From the NCBI RefSeq assembly GCF_000331105.1, contig NC_020054.1:734001-798000 (forward strand): a DNA stretch of 64,000 bases, read 5' to 3'. The notes beneath the pieces are model-generated. The model did no database searches. It saw only the letters and a list, made by a program, of their open reading frames with translations, and was not told the DNA's origin. This stretch comes from Fibrella aestuarina BUZ 2 (GTDB lineage: Bacteria > Bacteroidota > Bacteroidia > Cytophagales > Spirosomataceae). The position numbers and the translations under genes are program-made. Shown piece after piece: positions 36,061 to 45,050 of this stretch (its first letter is position 1; every line of letters starts with the position of its first letter).

Positions 36061-37134
36061 CTACTCGATTTCGATCACAACGTTTCGGGAAGCTGGGTGC
36101 GCTACGCACGTGAGTACGTACCCAGCTTTCAGTTCCGACTCCGACAGGCCGTCTTCTTCATCAAGTTTCACCTCGCCCGATACGCACTTACCCAGACAGG
36201 CGGTGCACATGCCGGCCTGGCAAGAATAAGGCAGGTCGATGTCGAGGTCGAGGGCCGCCTCCAGAATGGTCTGGTGTGGCTCCACGGTGAACTTGTATTC
36301 GTTGCCTTCGTAGAGCACCGTTACATCCTGCGTCGAACTATCGGCATCGTCGGTATCCCCTTCGAGCACCACGCCCACAGCCTGAGCGGTAGATGCCGTT
36401 TGAAAACTTTCTTTGTGAATATGGTCGGCGGGCACGGCTAACAAATTCAATGCCGATACCGTTTCGGCCATCAGCCCATCGGGACCGCACAAATAATATT
36501 CAGCCTGTCGCAAGGCCTCAGGCCGATGCGTTTCGAGCAGTTTCAACAGATTCGATTTATTGATGCGCCCCGTAAAACCGCTCCAGTTGGCAGCGGGTTG
36601 GCTCAGCACGTGCGTCACCGTAAGGCGGCTGGCGTGGACGCTCGCCATGGCATCCAGATGAGCTTTATAAATAATCGACGACTCGTTGCGGTTGCCATAA
36701 ATAAGCCAGACCTCGCTGTTGGGTTCAACGTGCAGGATCGACTTGACCATTGAAAACAAGGGGGTTATGCCGCTGCCTGCCCCGATCAGAATGTGAAGCC
36801 GCCGGGCACCAGGGTTGAGTTTCGGCGTAAATGTACCCATGGGTTCGAGCGTCTCGATGACGTCGCCCGGCTTCAGTCGATCACACAAGTAATTTGAGGC
36901 AAGGCCACCCGGTAACCGCTTCACTGTCACCGACAAAGCCGCATCGACATGCGGCGATGACGACATCGAATACGATCTGCGTATTTTTTCGTTACCGATT
37001 GTCAATAAAAACGTCAAAAACTGGCCGGGCTGATAGCGCACCTCTTCACTGATGGGATGCCAGAAGTTAACGGTGATGGCGTCAGACGTTTCCTGAACGA
37101 CATCTTTTACTTTCAAATAATAGCGACTAGCCAT
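36061..37134 (-). CDS. PaaE-type FAD/2Fe-2S oxidoreductase
   Basis: A 357-residue electron-transfer reductase. The FAD domain contains IRRSYSMSSSP, the NAD(P) domain contains ILIGAGSGITPLFSMVKSIL, and the C-terminal plant-type ferredoxin domain supplies four cysteines in PYSCQAGMCTACLGKC and LTCVAH. This domain order is that of PaaE and related hydroxylase reductases. The ATG at 37134 is preferred to the frame opening at 37185. No oxygenase gene is nearby, so the electron acceptor is unknown. Cytoplasmic. Confidence 0.95.
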   Translation of the reverse strand: MASRYYLKVKDVVQETSDAITVNFWHPISEEVRYQPGQFLTFLLTIGNEKIRRSYSMSSSPHVDAALSVTVKRLPGGLASNYLCDRLKPGDVIETLEPMGTFTPKLNPGARRLHILIGAGSGITPLFSMVKSILHVEPNSEVWLIYGNRNESSIIYKAHLDAMASVHASRLTVTHVLSQPAANWSGFTGRINKSNLLKLLETHRPEALRQAEYYLCGPDGLMAETVSALNLLAVPADHIHKESFQTASTAQAVGVVLEGDTDDADSSTQDVTVLYEGNEYKFTVEPHQTILEAALDLDIDLPYSCQAGMCTACLGKCVSGEVKLDEEDGLSESELKAGYVLTCVAHPASRNVVIEIE

Positions 37135-37576
37135 AAATGGTGCAATGAAAATGAGCTGCTTTGTTGATGCAGTGCTTATCCGCAAAGGTCGTTATAAATC
37201 AGTTTGCTGCATCTGTTTCTGGCTAAATCGGCCAATTACCCCCCAGCCCATATCCATTAAAATGATCTGCCGTTCTTTCATCTGTAAAAGATTGCTGTAT
37301 GCCATCAGTTTGGATATATATTTTTCGCACGGTTTTTGAACTTTCCCCTCCAACAGCCTCGAGTATTCTTTTTGCTTACCTGGTAATGACCGGTTTACGT
37401 GTAGCTAATGAGAGCAACCCAGCGCTGGGTGTTCTCGGGTGCGTAGCGCGGTATTGCCAATCGGCCTGGTGGCGGGTCGTCAAACTCAGCTTTTTGCGGT
37501 TGCCTCTCTCCGTGCCGACCACAGCCTCCCGGCGGCAGGGTGATTTACTTGTGCGTATATTATCCAACTAATAAAG
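37135..37576. other. 442-bp intergenic region, no gene supported
   Basis: Between the divergent reductase and the GH42-like gene. Short open frames exist on both strands but none has a recognisable product or consistent coding character. A 14-bp palindrome ACCCAGCGCTGGGT lies at 37417-37430 and could be an operator or weak hairpin. The promoters of both flanking genes must lie here. Confidence 0.5.
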
Positions 37577-40500
37577 ATGAGAAAACAATTTACGAATCGG
37601 AGGCTGCTGATCTGGGCCACCTGTATCCTGGGTTTCCTGCTACCACGCTTCTTAAGTGCACAACCTGCTTATGATAACAAGCGATACATCATCTACCCAA
37701 CGTATCGGGCAGGCGATTTCTCAGGTGACGGCACCATGCAGGATGTTACGTATGCACTTGACAACGGCTGTAACGCTGTCGAAATAGGTATACGTTGGGA
37801 GGATTTACAACCATCAGCCACTGCTCAGCTCAATTGGGCGAAATATGATAAGATCGTCGCCCTTGTGCTTAGCCGGAATGCTAAAGTCGCATTTCGGCTG
37901 AGTACGATGCGCAACACGCGAGCAGGCTTCTGGACGGATGATCAGGCTATGCGTGACACGCGGGGTAATATCATTAACTCGGGCGGCGAATCACATTTCA
38001 GACTCGGGTATACACCTGCAGCTAATAAAGCCCAAGATTTTATCCGTAGCGTTGTGCAACGCTACCAGTATCTAAATCAACGTGGCCAGTTGTTGTTCAT
38101 ATCAGTTACAATCACTCCTTATCTGGAAAATGAATACTTCGGCCTCAACTGGCGGGCCGATGGTTCACCGAGTTATGAAACGATGTTTGACTACAGTGAG
38201 CCAACTGTAAATGATTATCAGCAATGGGTCTTACGAAAGTATAACAACAGCTTAAGCGAACTCAACCAAAAATGGGGCGCTGATTACAAGAACGTTTCAG
38301 ATATTAAACCTACCTATCCCAGCAACGGAGGCAACCAAGGGGCTTTCTCAGGAGTTAGGGGATTGGATTGGTATGTATTCCGGCATAGCCAGTTGAAGGC
38401 TTATATAGATATGTGCATCAGAACCATAAAAGGTGTAGATAACTCTATCCGGGTTGTTAACCAACATGGGTCGGTGCACGACCCACTTTCCGGTTTTCGA
38501 AGCACATACGGGTTTAAGAACTTAGCTGAATTGGCTGATGGCATCAAAGTGAACGACTCACCATGGTGGCCATTTCAATATTCAATGGATGTAGTTCGAA
38601 GTAACATCAAGCCAGGAGATTGGATGATTAATGAGCTTGATGGAATGTTTTCGCTTTCAAGTCCAGGAGTAAATACTCTTCTTAAAGAACAGATTGACGC
38701 AAGTTTCAAATACGGTGCTAATGCCATAACATTAGCAAACTATGTAGTAGGACTGAATGAGTCCTATATGAAAGAGCTTCTAGATTATATCAAAGCAAAA
38801 GGAATACTAAATCAGCCTGTATCAACGGTTACACCGGTCGGTACGATTTCATACAAATTGTCGCGTGTAGTTCAAAGTAATATACACGAGATTGGCCTCA
38901 CCGGCGATTGGATAGCCATGCGTGGCGCCGATAGTAAGCCCGTGCGGATTATACTCGATGAGGATATTCTAGGCGGCACTGTGACGGTGCCTCTCAACCA
39001 GCCGCCAACAGTTATTAGCGCGATTCCAAATCAGGAAACATTGGTTGGGAAGGCCTACTCATACCGCATTCCCGATAATACATTTAGTGATCCCGACGGG
39101 CAGATTGCCTCTATCGCCGTGTCGAATTTGCCAGCTGGCATCACGTACAACGCGTCAACCCGCACAATCGGTGGTACAGGTACGTCGGCGGAGTCGAAAG
39201 ACGTAACGGTGACGGCTACCGACGACAAAGGTGCCACAGTCAGCAATGTGTTTACGCTGGCGATTAAGCAGGTGCAGACGACATCACCGCTGCGGTTGCT
39301 AGATCCGGTACTGGCCTGCACCACAGGCAAGCTGGATTTCCGTTCGACGGATGGCGACGGAACGACGATCGAGTACAAACTGGAGGGGATTACCGACTGG
39401 TCGACCAACGCATCAATAACGCTGGATAATCAGTATCGGAATGGGTCGGTGCTGGCCGTGAAAGCGCGGCAAAGCGGAACAACCTATTCGCTGAATTACA
39501 CGACAACCTGCGCCGTGACGAACCGGCCGCCCATCGTCGCTAATCAGCTACCCGATAAATCGGTGGCTCAAAATCAGTTTCTGTCATTTCTGATCCCGGG
39601 CAGCACGTTTTCCGACCCTGACGGACAGATTGTGGCCATCTCGGTGTCAGGGCTTCCCTCGGGGATGAGCTATGATGCAGCCTCTGGCTTCGTGAGTGGC
39701 CTGATCACCACGTCGAATAGCTGGGTAGTGACCGTAACGGCTACTGACGATAAAGGGGCGAACGTGTCGGATCAGTTTACGATCAAAACCAACGGCGAGA
39801 TCAAGCCACTGCGATTGCTGGCTCCGATTCTGAACTGTAATACGGGCCGATTCGAGTTCGTTACGGCCGATGGGGACGGAACAACCATCGAGTACACGAT
39901 GGACCGCGTTTTCGACTGGACTTCACAATCGGTACAAACCCTGTCGGAAACGGTTCGGCAAAATGACCAACTTCATTACCGGGCCCGGCAGAGCGGCGTC
40001 GTTGTCTTCGGCGTGTATACACCCAATTGCCCGCCGCCCAACAAACTGCCGACAGTTGCCAGCATTATTGGTAACCAGAACTGGACGCAATACAAGAATA
40101 TCTCATTCGCGATTCCGGCCAACACATTTGCTGATGCAGATGGCAAGATTACCAAAGTTAGCCTAACGGGCCTGCCCAGCGGCCTGACGTACGATGAAAC
40201 CCAGAAAACCATCAGTGGCGCTCCCACGGGCACCGGTAGCTGGACTATCACCGTGACGGCTACCGACGACCGCGAAGGAACTGTGTCAACAACGTTCGTT
40301 GCGACAGTGGCCAGTGGCGCGAAACCCCTGCGATTGCTGGCACCCGTATTGGCCTGTAATACCGGCCGCCTGGATTTCAAGACTGCCGACGGCGATGGGA
40401 CAACCATCCAGTACAGCATTGATAATATCCTGAACTGGACAACCCAGAACAACTATACACTGGCCGCTGCCCTACGCTATAACACGACCCTGACAATCCG

Positions 40501-41215
40501 CGCCAGACAAGGTGCCAGCGAGGTTTCGGTTACGTATCAGACGTCGTGTCCACGTACCAATCAGCCGCCGGTCGTTGCCAATCACATTGCCAATCAGGTG
40601 CTAACCGTCAACCAGGTTGCTTCCATTGCCATTCCGGCTACTACGTTTACGGACCCCGACGGGCAGATTGCCTCGGTGACCATAACGGGTTTACCAGTAG
40701 GCCTAACGTACGATCCGGCGAAACGTACGATAACGGGCATCCCTACGCTGATCGGCTCAAGTGCAGCGATTGCCAAAGCCGTCGACAACGCGGGAGCATC
40801 AGTTAGCGATACCTTCACGATTACGGTACGCAGTGCGCCCCGCTTTACGGCAACGGTCTCTATGCTCGATGCGCAGAATAAACTGGTACAAACCATCAAT
40901 GAAGGCGACCTGATCGACATTCAGAAGATTCCGACGCTGGTGAACCTCAGCTGCATTCCTAAAACATTGTCGGGAAGCGTGTTGATGGAATTGACCGGAA
41001 AAGCCAAGCGGACAACCTACGCCAACGCGGGGCCTTATCAGCTGTTTCCAACGCAGCAAGGCTTCAAGCCTGAACTGGGTACGTATCAGCTGAAGATAGC
41101 GGCTTATTCCGGCGTCAATGGTACAGGTACGTTGCTGGGAACGACGACCATCCGGTTCGACATCGTGACGGCCAGCGAACCCGGCAGTATTCGCATGGAA
41201 GTTTCCGAAAAATAA
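37577..41215 (+). CDS. Secreted GH42-like protein with C-terminal Ig-like repeats
   Basis: A 1212-residue secreted protein. A signal peptide ends near LSAQP (residue 30). Residues 35-420 form a clan GH-A TIM barrel resembling GH42 beta-galactosidases, with GIRWEDLQPS, LSELNQKWGADY, a candidate acid/base E186 in ENEYFG and a candidate nucleophile E353 in INELDG. After about residue 470 come four putative-Ig/cadherin-like units, each with FSDPDGQI-like and VTVTATDDKG-like strands, alternating with C-containing segments (PLRLLxPVL, DGDGTTIEY). No T9SS tail is evident. The barrel-coding DNA is clearly more AT-rich than the repeat-coding DNA. Substrate unknown. Confidence 0.75.
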   Translation: MRKQFTNRRLLIWATCILGFLLPRFLSAQPAYDNKRYIIYPTYRAGDFSGDGTMQDVTYALDNGCNAVEIGIRWEDLQPSATAQLNWAKYDKIVALVLSRNAKVAFRLSTMRNTRAGFWTDDQAMRDTRGNIINSGGESHFRLGYTPAANKAQDFIRSVVQRYQYLNQRGQLLFISVTITPYLENEYFGLNWRADGSPSYETMFDYSEPTVNDYQQWVLRKYNNSLSELNQKWGADYKNVSDIKPTYPSNGGNQGAFSGVRGLDWYVFRHSQLKAYIDMCIRTIKGVDNSIRVVNQHGSVHDPLSGFRSTYGFKNLAELADGIKVNDSPWWPFQYSMDVVRSNIKPGDWMINELDGMFSLSSPGVNTLLKEQIDASFKYGANAITLANYVVGLNESYMKELLDYIKAKGILNQPVSTVTPVGTISYKLSRVVQSNIHEIGLTGDWIAMRGADSKPVRIILDEDILGGTVTVPLNQPPTVISAIPNQETLVGKAYSYRIPDNTFSDPDGQIASIAVSNLPAGITYNASTRTIGGTGTSAESKDVTVTATDDKGATVSNVFTLAIKQVQTTSPLRLLDPVLACTTGKLDFRSTDGDGTTIEYKLEGITDWSTNASITLDNQYRNGSVLAVKARQSGTTYSLNYTTTCAVTNRPPIVANQLPDKSVAQNQFLSFLIPGSTFSDPDGQIVAISVSGLPSGMSYDAASGFVSGLITTSNSWVVTVTATDDKGANVSDQFTIKTNGEIKPLRLLAPILNCNTGRFEFVTADGDGTTIEYTMDRVFDWTSQSVQTLSETVRQNDQLHYRARQSGVVVFGVYTPNCPPPNKLPTVASIIGNQNWTQYKNISFAIPANTFADADGKITKVSLTGLPSGLTYDETQKTISGAPTGTGSWTITVTATDDREGTVSTTFVATVASGAKPLRLLAPVLACNTGRLDFKTADGDGTTIQYSIDNILNWTTQNNYTLAAALRYNTTLTIRARQGASEVSVTYQTSCPRTNQPPVVANHIANQVLTVNQVASIAIPATTFTDPDGQIASVTITGLPVGLTYDPAKRTITGIPTLIGSSAAIAKAVDNAGASVSDTFTITVRSAPRFTATVSMLDAQNKLVQTINEGDLIDIQKIPTLVNLSCIPKTLSGSVLMELTGKAKRTTYANAGPYQLFPTQQGFKPELGTYQLKIAAYSGVNGTGTLLGTTTIRFDIVTASEPGSIRMEVSEK

Positions 41216-41228
41216 AGAAGGGTGGCTT

Positions 41229-41260
41229 GGCCCTCCATCGGCAAGTGGTGATGGAGGGCC
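41229..41260. terminator. Hairpin between convergent genes
   Basis: Perfect 11-base arms GGCCCTCCATC and GATGGAGGGCC (41229-41239, 41250-41260) with a 10-base loop, just after the GH42-like stop and before the kinase stop at 41266. No T-run is present, so termination strength is uncertain. Confidence 0.7.
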
Positions 41261-41265
41261 GGTTG

Positions 41266-42135
41266 CTAAACGCCTTGGCGCGCCTGATGATAGTCGATCA
41301 GGCCGCGCATCGGCGCCTGTACAATCCGGCCGGTTAGTAGCTGTTGCTGGCTAAGCACCTCGTGCAACAACGACTGAAAGTAATAAGCGACCGACCCTAC
41401 AAAGTGGATGGGTGTGCTGGCATAGTCGGGCATTCGCCGGACGTATAAGTTGACAAACTCCGTAAAAGCCGTGGTGACTAATTGCCTGACGAACGGGTGT
41501 TGCTGATGCTGACCCAGAAAGGGGGCAAACGAAGCAAAGTAGCGATTCGGGTTTGGCTTGTTGTAAGCGTGATCGAGCACCTTTAGGCGATCGAGCGCAT
41601 AAAGTGCGGTAAAATCAGCGCGTAGGTCATCGGGTAGTGAGCCATGCAAATAGGCCGTTACGAGCCGTTTGCCCAGATTCCCGCCACTACCTTCGTCGCC
41701 AAGCCAGAAGCCCAGTGAGTAAGCTGGTGAAACGATTTGGTCGCCGTTGAAGTAACAGACATTAGCGCCCGTACCCAGGATACTGACGATGCCCGATGAA
41801 TGGCCGGCAACCGACCGGGCGGCACCGAGCATATCACTGGCAACGGACACGGAGTGAGTGGCTGGTAACGTACTCCGGATGGCGGCTTCAACGCGCCCGT
41901 TAGGTTCAGGTCCCGAACAGCCCGCTCCGTAGAAAAACACGTTGATCGGTTGCGAAACTGATAAATCAGGGAGTTTAGGTAGTAACTGCGTCTGAACCGT
42001 CTGTTGAAGTTGCTCCAGCTTAAGAAAGTACGGATTGAGTCCGTCGGTATGATAGCTGAGCGGGGGCTGATCAGGGAGCAGTAAACACCACTCTGTTTTA
42101 GTCGACCCGCTGTCGGCGAGCAAAAGAATAGCCAT
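41266..42135 (-). CDS. BadF/BadG-type ATPase, likely N-acetylglucosamine-kinase-like
   Basis: A 289-residue member of the actin-like ATPase superfamily. It opens AILLLADSGSTKTEWCLL (phosphate 1 motif), has VFFYGAGCSGPEPNGR, and contains SILGTGANVCYFNGDQ (phosphate 2) and GDEGSGGNLGKR. The closest family by layout is BadF/BadG/BcrA/BcrD, which in Bacteroidota mostly represents N-acetylglucosamine or related amino-sugar kinases. The neighbouring GH42-like hydrolase and, further on, a GH109 enzyme would fit sugar salvage, but that link is inference. Cytoplasmic. Confidence 0.85.
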   Translation of the reverse strand: MAILLLADSGSTKTEWCLLLPDQPPLSYHTDGLNPYFLKLEQLQQTVQTQLLPKLPDLSVSQPINVFFYGAGCSGPEPNGRVEAAIRSTLPATHSVSVASDMLGAARSVAGHSSGIVSILGTGANVCYFNGDQIVSPAYSLGFWLGDEGSGGNLGKRLVTAYLHGSLPDDLRADFTALYALDRLKVLDHAYNKPNPNRYFASFAPFLGQHQQHPFVRQLVTTAFTEFVNLYVRRMPDYASTPIHFVGSVAYYFQSLLHEVLSQQQLLTGRIVQAPMRGLIDYHQARQGV

Positions 42136-42192
42136 AACCGGCTTACGTTTTAAGAATGAAGGAGATGAAGAATGCCGATATGGTGGCGTGGG

Positions 42193-42447
42193 CTAGATAA
42201 GCAGGCCAACAGGGCTAAACCGGTCGAATACAGCGTCAGTATGAGGGGCATCGAGCAGTTCTAATGTCAGGTCCTGGCCGGCCCAGTGTTCGTAGTGCAT
42301 GCCCTTACGCCAAAGGCGCGAAGCCGATACGTCGTAGATAATGCCTTTATAGGCGCACCAGATCTCGTCGCGGTCCTGCCCATTGCGAAGCGCCAGTTGA
42401 GCGCGGGAAAACGAAGGAAGTTGGCTTGTTATTTGTGTATGAAGCAT
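42193..42447 (-). CDS. Cytochrome b5-like heme/steroid-binding protein
   Basis: An 84-residue protein from ATG 42447. It contains FSRAQLALRNGQDRDEIWCAYKGIIYDVSASRLWRKGMHYEHWAGQDLTLELLDAPH, the pattern of small cytochrome b5-like domains: the YDVS strand followed by HYEHWAGQDLT. HYEHW would offer the axial histidines in MAPR-like members. A longer frame from 42537 would overlap the divergent lipoprotein gene, so the shorter start is used. It is cytoplasmic by sequence. Electron transfer or ligand binding cannot be distinguished. Confidence 0.85.
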   Translation of the reverse strand: MLHTQITSQLPSFSRAQLALRNGQDRDEIWCAYKGIIYDVSASRLWRKGMHYEHWAGQDLTLELLDAPHTDAVFDRFSPVGLLI

Positions 42448-42546
42448 CCGTACAATCAACTGGCCCAAAAATAGTGTGAATCTTGATTGACTGTTATACA
42501 GATTAACGTGTACCTTTAACCTTGCAGTGTGACGCAAAACTGGCTT

Positions 42547-42996
42547 ATGAACAAGACCAAATACTTCTTTTTTGTTGCTATCAACGCTCTCTTTCTATTT
42601 CTGGCTAGCTGCAAAGGCACAACACCAGAGCCGACTACGGAGGAGCGTATGAAAAAATCGTGGACGGTACAGAGCGTGACAGAAAACGGTGCGGCGGCTT
42701 ATACAAATGGAGCAGCTAACAACACCAGACCGGGTTACTCACAGTTTCAATTAAATCTGGCTAGCCCTCCCTCGGTAACTTACCGTAGCGTTGATGGGCA
42801 GACGTTTACAGGTACATATAGCATTTCGGGTTCAACCCTGACGCTGACCGGCCTGACCCCCCAACCCACGGGAACGAATGGCACGATCTCATTCAATATC
42901 TCCAACCTGACCGACACCGGCGTGACACTAACGCGTACCACGGCTGACCCTAAAACGGGTAACTCGACGAACGTTTACACGTTGAAAACGCCTTAA
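42547..42996 (+). CDS. Lipocalin-like lipoprotein
   Basis: A 149-residue lipoprotein with signal MNKTKYFFFVAINALFLFLASC (cysteine about 22). The mature part reads MKKSWTVQSVTENGAAAY, then YSQFQLNLASPPSVTYRSVDGQTFTGTYSISGSTLTLTGL, the beta pattern common to lipocalin-like (DUF4923/DUF5004-type) Bacteroidota lipoproteins. ATG 42547 is preferred to the frame opening 18 bases earlier because the signal starts there. Ligand unknown. It is followed by a good terminator. Confidence 0.8.
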   Translation: MNKTKYFFFVAINALFLFLASCKGTTPEPTTEERMKKSWTVQSVTENGAAAYTNGAANNTRPGYSQFQLNLASPPSVTYRSVDGQTFTGTYSISGSTLTLTGLTPQPTGTNGTISFNISNLTDTGVTLTRTTADPKTGNSTNVYTLKTP

Positions 42997-43062
42997 TCGA
43001 CTTGTATCTGCCCATAGAGCAGTGGCCTGTTTCTAATAGGTAGCAACTAATTCGGCATGTAG

Positions 43063-43094
43063 GCCGTTCCAACAAACTGGAACGGCTTTTTTTT
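43063..43094 (+). terminator. Rho-independent terminator of the lipocalin-like gene
   Basis: Arms GCCGTTCCA and TGGAACGGC (43063-43071, 43078-43086) with a 6-base loop, followed by eight T (43087-43094). It lies 67 bases beyond the stop at 42996. Confidence 0.95.
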
Positions 43095-43095
43095 G

Positions 43096-43129
43096 CCCCA
43101 CCCCCTGCCGGCGCCGGCAGGGGGTGGGG
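43096..43129. repeat. 34-bp perfect palindrome before thiL
   Basis: Two 17-base arms, CCCCACCCCCTGCCGGC and its exact reverse complement, meet without a spacer. It directly follows the T-run of the preceding terminator and ends 11 bases before the thiL start. It may fold in the thiL leader or be a second terminator; the GC-rich arms have no following T-run. Confidence 0.6.
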
Positions 43130-43139
43130 TCACTTTTCT

Positions 43140-44183
43140 ATGACTTCACTAAATACCCTCGGCGAAATAGGTCTGATTGAACGCATCCGGCAAGAAACGC
43201 CCTCGCCAGCCCAATCATCTACCATTCAGGGCATCGGCGACGACGCCGCCGTTTTTGCCATCGATGAGCAGACACTGGGTCTGCTGTCGACTGATATGCT
43301 GGTGGAGGGAATCCACTTCGACCTGACCTACGTACCGCTGCGGCACTTGGGCTTCAAAGCGGTGGCGGTTAACGTTTCTGACATCGCGGCAATGAACGGA
43401 GTACCCACCCAATTAACGGTGAGCCTGGGGCTGAGCAGCCGGTTCACCGTTGAAGCCGTCGACGAACTGTACGCCGGCATACGGGCTGCCTGTGCCGCCT
43501 ATAATGTTGATCTGGTCGGTGGCGACACCACCTCGTCACGATCAGGGTTGGTGCTATCTATTGCCGTCATTGGGCGTGTCGACAAAGACCACATCACATA
43601 CCGGCGTACGGCTCAACCCAACGACGTTATCTGTGTGACGGGGGATTTAGGCGCGGCTTATCTGGGCCTGCAACTGCTCGAGCGGGAAAAGCAGGAATAC
43701 CTGGCTAATCCTGAGATGCAGCCGGCTATTTCGGAGGAACGAGCCTACCTGATTCAACGGCAACTACGCCCCGACGGCCGTACCGACATCGTTCACGAAC
43801 TCCGTGACCTCGATATTGTCCCGACGGCGATGATTGATATTTCGGATGGGCTGGCGTCGGAGTTATTGCATCTGTGTACGCAATCGGGAACAGGAGCTGT
43901 CATTTTTGACGAAAACATTCCAATCGATGATCAGACGTACCTGGCTGCCGACGAGTTCAAGATCAGCCCGATTACAGCGGCACTGAACGGGGGTGAAGAC
44001 TACGAACTACTGTTTACCATTCCCCCTCAAGAATTTGAGAAGCTAAAAAATCATAGCCGTATTACCGCCATAGGCTACATGACCGATGCCGATGGCCGGG
44101 CACCCTCAGATCGCGTTATACTAGCGACGAAAGCCGGGCAACAAACCCCAATTCGAGCACAGGGTTGGACTGCTGGATCATAA
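43140..44183 (+). CDS. thiL: Thiamine-monophosphate kinase
   Basis: The last enzyme of thiamine diphosphate synthesis, phosphorylating thiamine monophosphate. It has 347 residues and the family motifs in order: GIGDDAAVF, DMLVEGIHFDL, FKAVAVNVSDIAAMNG, VDLVGGDTTSS, VTGDLGAAYLG and the C-terminal GGEDYELLFTIP. The ATP- and metal-binding aspartates are all present. The start follows a 34-bp palindrome by 10 bases. It is not clustered with other thi genes here. No TPP riboswitch was recognised upstream. Confidence 0.97.
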   Translation: MTSLNTLGEIGLIERIRQETPSPAQSSTIQGIGDDAAVFAIDEQTLGLLSTDMLVEGIHFDLTYVPLRHLGFKAVAVNVSDIAAMNGVPTQLTVSLGLSSRFTVEAVDELYAGIRAACAAYNVDLVGGDTTSSRSGLVLSIAVIGRVDKDHITYRRTAQPNDVICVTGDLGAAYLGLQLLEREKQEYLANPEMQPAISEERAYLIQRQLRPDGRTDIVHELRDLDIVPTAMIDISDGLASELLHLCTQSGTGAVIFDENIPIDDQTYLAADEFKISPITAALNGGEDYELLFTIPPQEFEKLKNHSRITAIGYMTDADGRAPSDRVILATKAGQQTPIRAQGWTAGS

Positions 44184-44197
44184 CAACTTTAATACGC

Positions 44198-44710
44198 TTA
44201 ATCACGGAACCAGCCCGCATACATGACGTAGTTATTGGCTGTTCGCTGAAAAACCTCTGCCTGCTCGGGCGAAACAGGTTTTAGAAAACGGGCGGGATTA
44301 CCCGCGTAGATGCTACCCGGCGGCACCACGGTATGCTGCGTAATGATGGCACCTGCTGCGATGATCGACCCGGCTCCAATGACGGCGCCGTCCATGACGA
44401 TGGCCCCCATGCCGATCAGCACGTTATCCTCAATGGTGCAACCATGCACAATTGCGTTGTGAGCGATCGAAACAAAGTTGCCGATGGTAGTGGCGTACTT
44501 CTGATAGGTGCAGTGAATCACGGCCCCATCCTGTACATTACAACGTTCCCCCATCACGATCCGGTTGACGTCTCCCCTGACCACAGCATTGAACCACACC
44601 GTGCAATCGCGTCCCATTGTAACATCACCAATGATTGTCGCGTTATCGGCGAACCAGCATGAATCATCGAATTGCGGAGCCGTGCCACGAACGGGTTTGA
44701 TGAGGGCCAT
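44198..44710 (-). CDS. Gamma-carbonic-anhydrase-family hexapeptide protein
   Basis: A 170-residue left-handed beta-helix protein. The imperfect hexapeptide repeats run through most of the length (GDVTMGRDCTVWFNAVVRGDVNRIVMG, NVQDGAVIHC, SIAHNAIVHGCTIEDNVLIGMGAIVMDGAVIGAGSIIAAGAI). Histidines in VIHCT, IAHN and IVHG match the zinc ligands of Cam/CamH-type gamma-carbonic anhydrases. A transferase with the same fold is less likely. Cytoplasmic. The stops of this gene and thiL are 15 bases apart. Confidence 0.9.
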   Translation of the reverse strand: MALIKPVRGTAPQFDDSCWFADNATIIGDVTMGRDCTVWFNAVVRGDVNRIVMGERCNVQDGAVIHCTYQKYATTIGNFVSIAHNAIVHGCTIEDNVLIGMGAIVMDGAVIGAGSIIAAGAIITQHTVVPPGSIYAGNPARFLKPVSPEQAEVFQRTANNYVMYAGWFRD

Positions 44711-45050
44711 AATTATTATTTTTGATTATAGACAAAGTTAGATATTTGTGACGGAGCATAAGTAGTTTGTTGAAGATTGAGGCTCTCTTTTTAAAGCGGT
44801 TGATAAAAATGTTGATCATGCCATCAATTAAATGTGTTTGCGTTCTACTTGATTGTAGCTTTACCTATAGATTTGTAGTTCTGTTATCTAGTACGACTGC
44901 ACGTTGAGAGATATAAAGAAGATTAATTTATTTTGATTTTAAGTTGAAGTTAATGAAGTACGCAACAGTGGGACGCTTTCAAGGGAATTATTAATTATCA
45001 ATATGTCAAACCATTGTTTTTAACTTATCAACGCTAAATAATAACTGTCT
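44711..45050. other. 340-bp AT-rich intergenic region
   Basis: Lies between the divergent gamma-CA and GT8 genes. It is markedly more AT-rich than the surrounding genome and continuous in composition with the GT8 gene. I see no ORF with coding character, repeat or RNA gene. Promoters for both genes must lie here. Confidence 0.5.

Noticed and set aside
37417..37430. 14-bp palindrome ACCCAGCGCTGGGT as an operator
   Set aside because: A single short palindrome, far from either start and without a known regulator, is not enough to call a site.
37145..37571. Short open frames between the reductase and GH42-like genes
   Set aside because: They occur on both strands over the same DNA, have no recognisable product and no consistent coding character.
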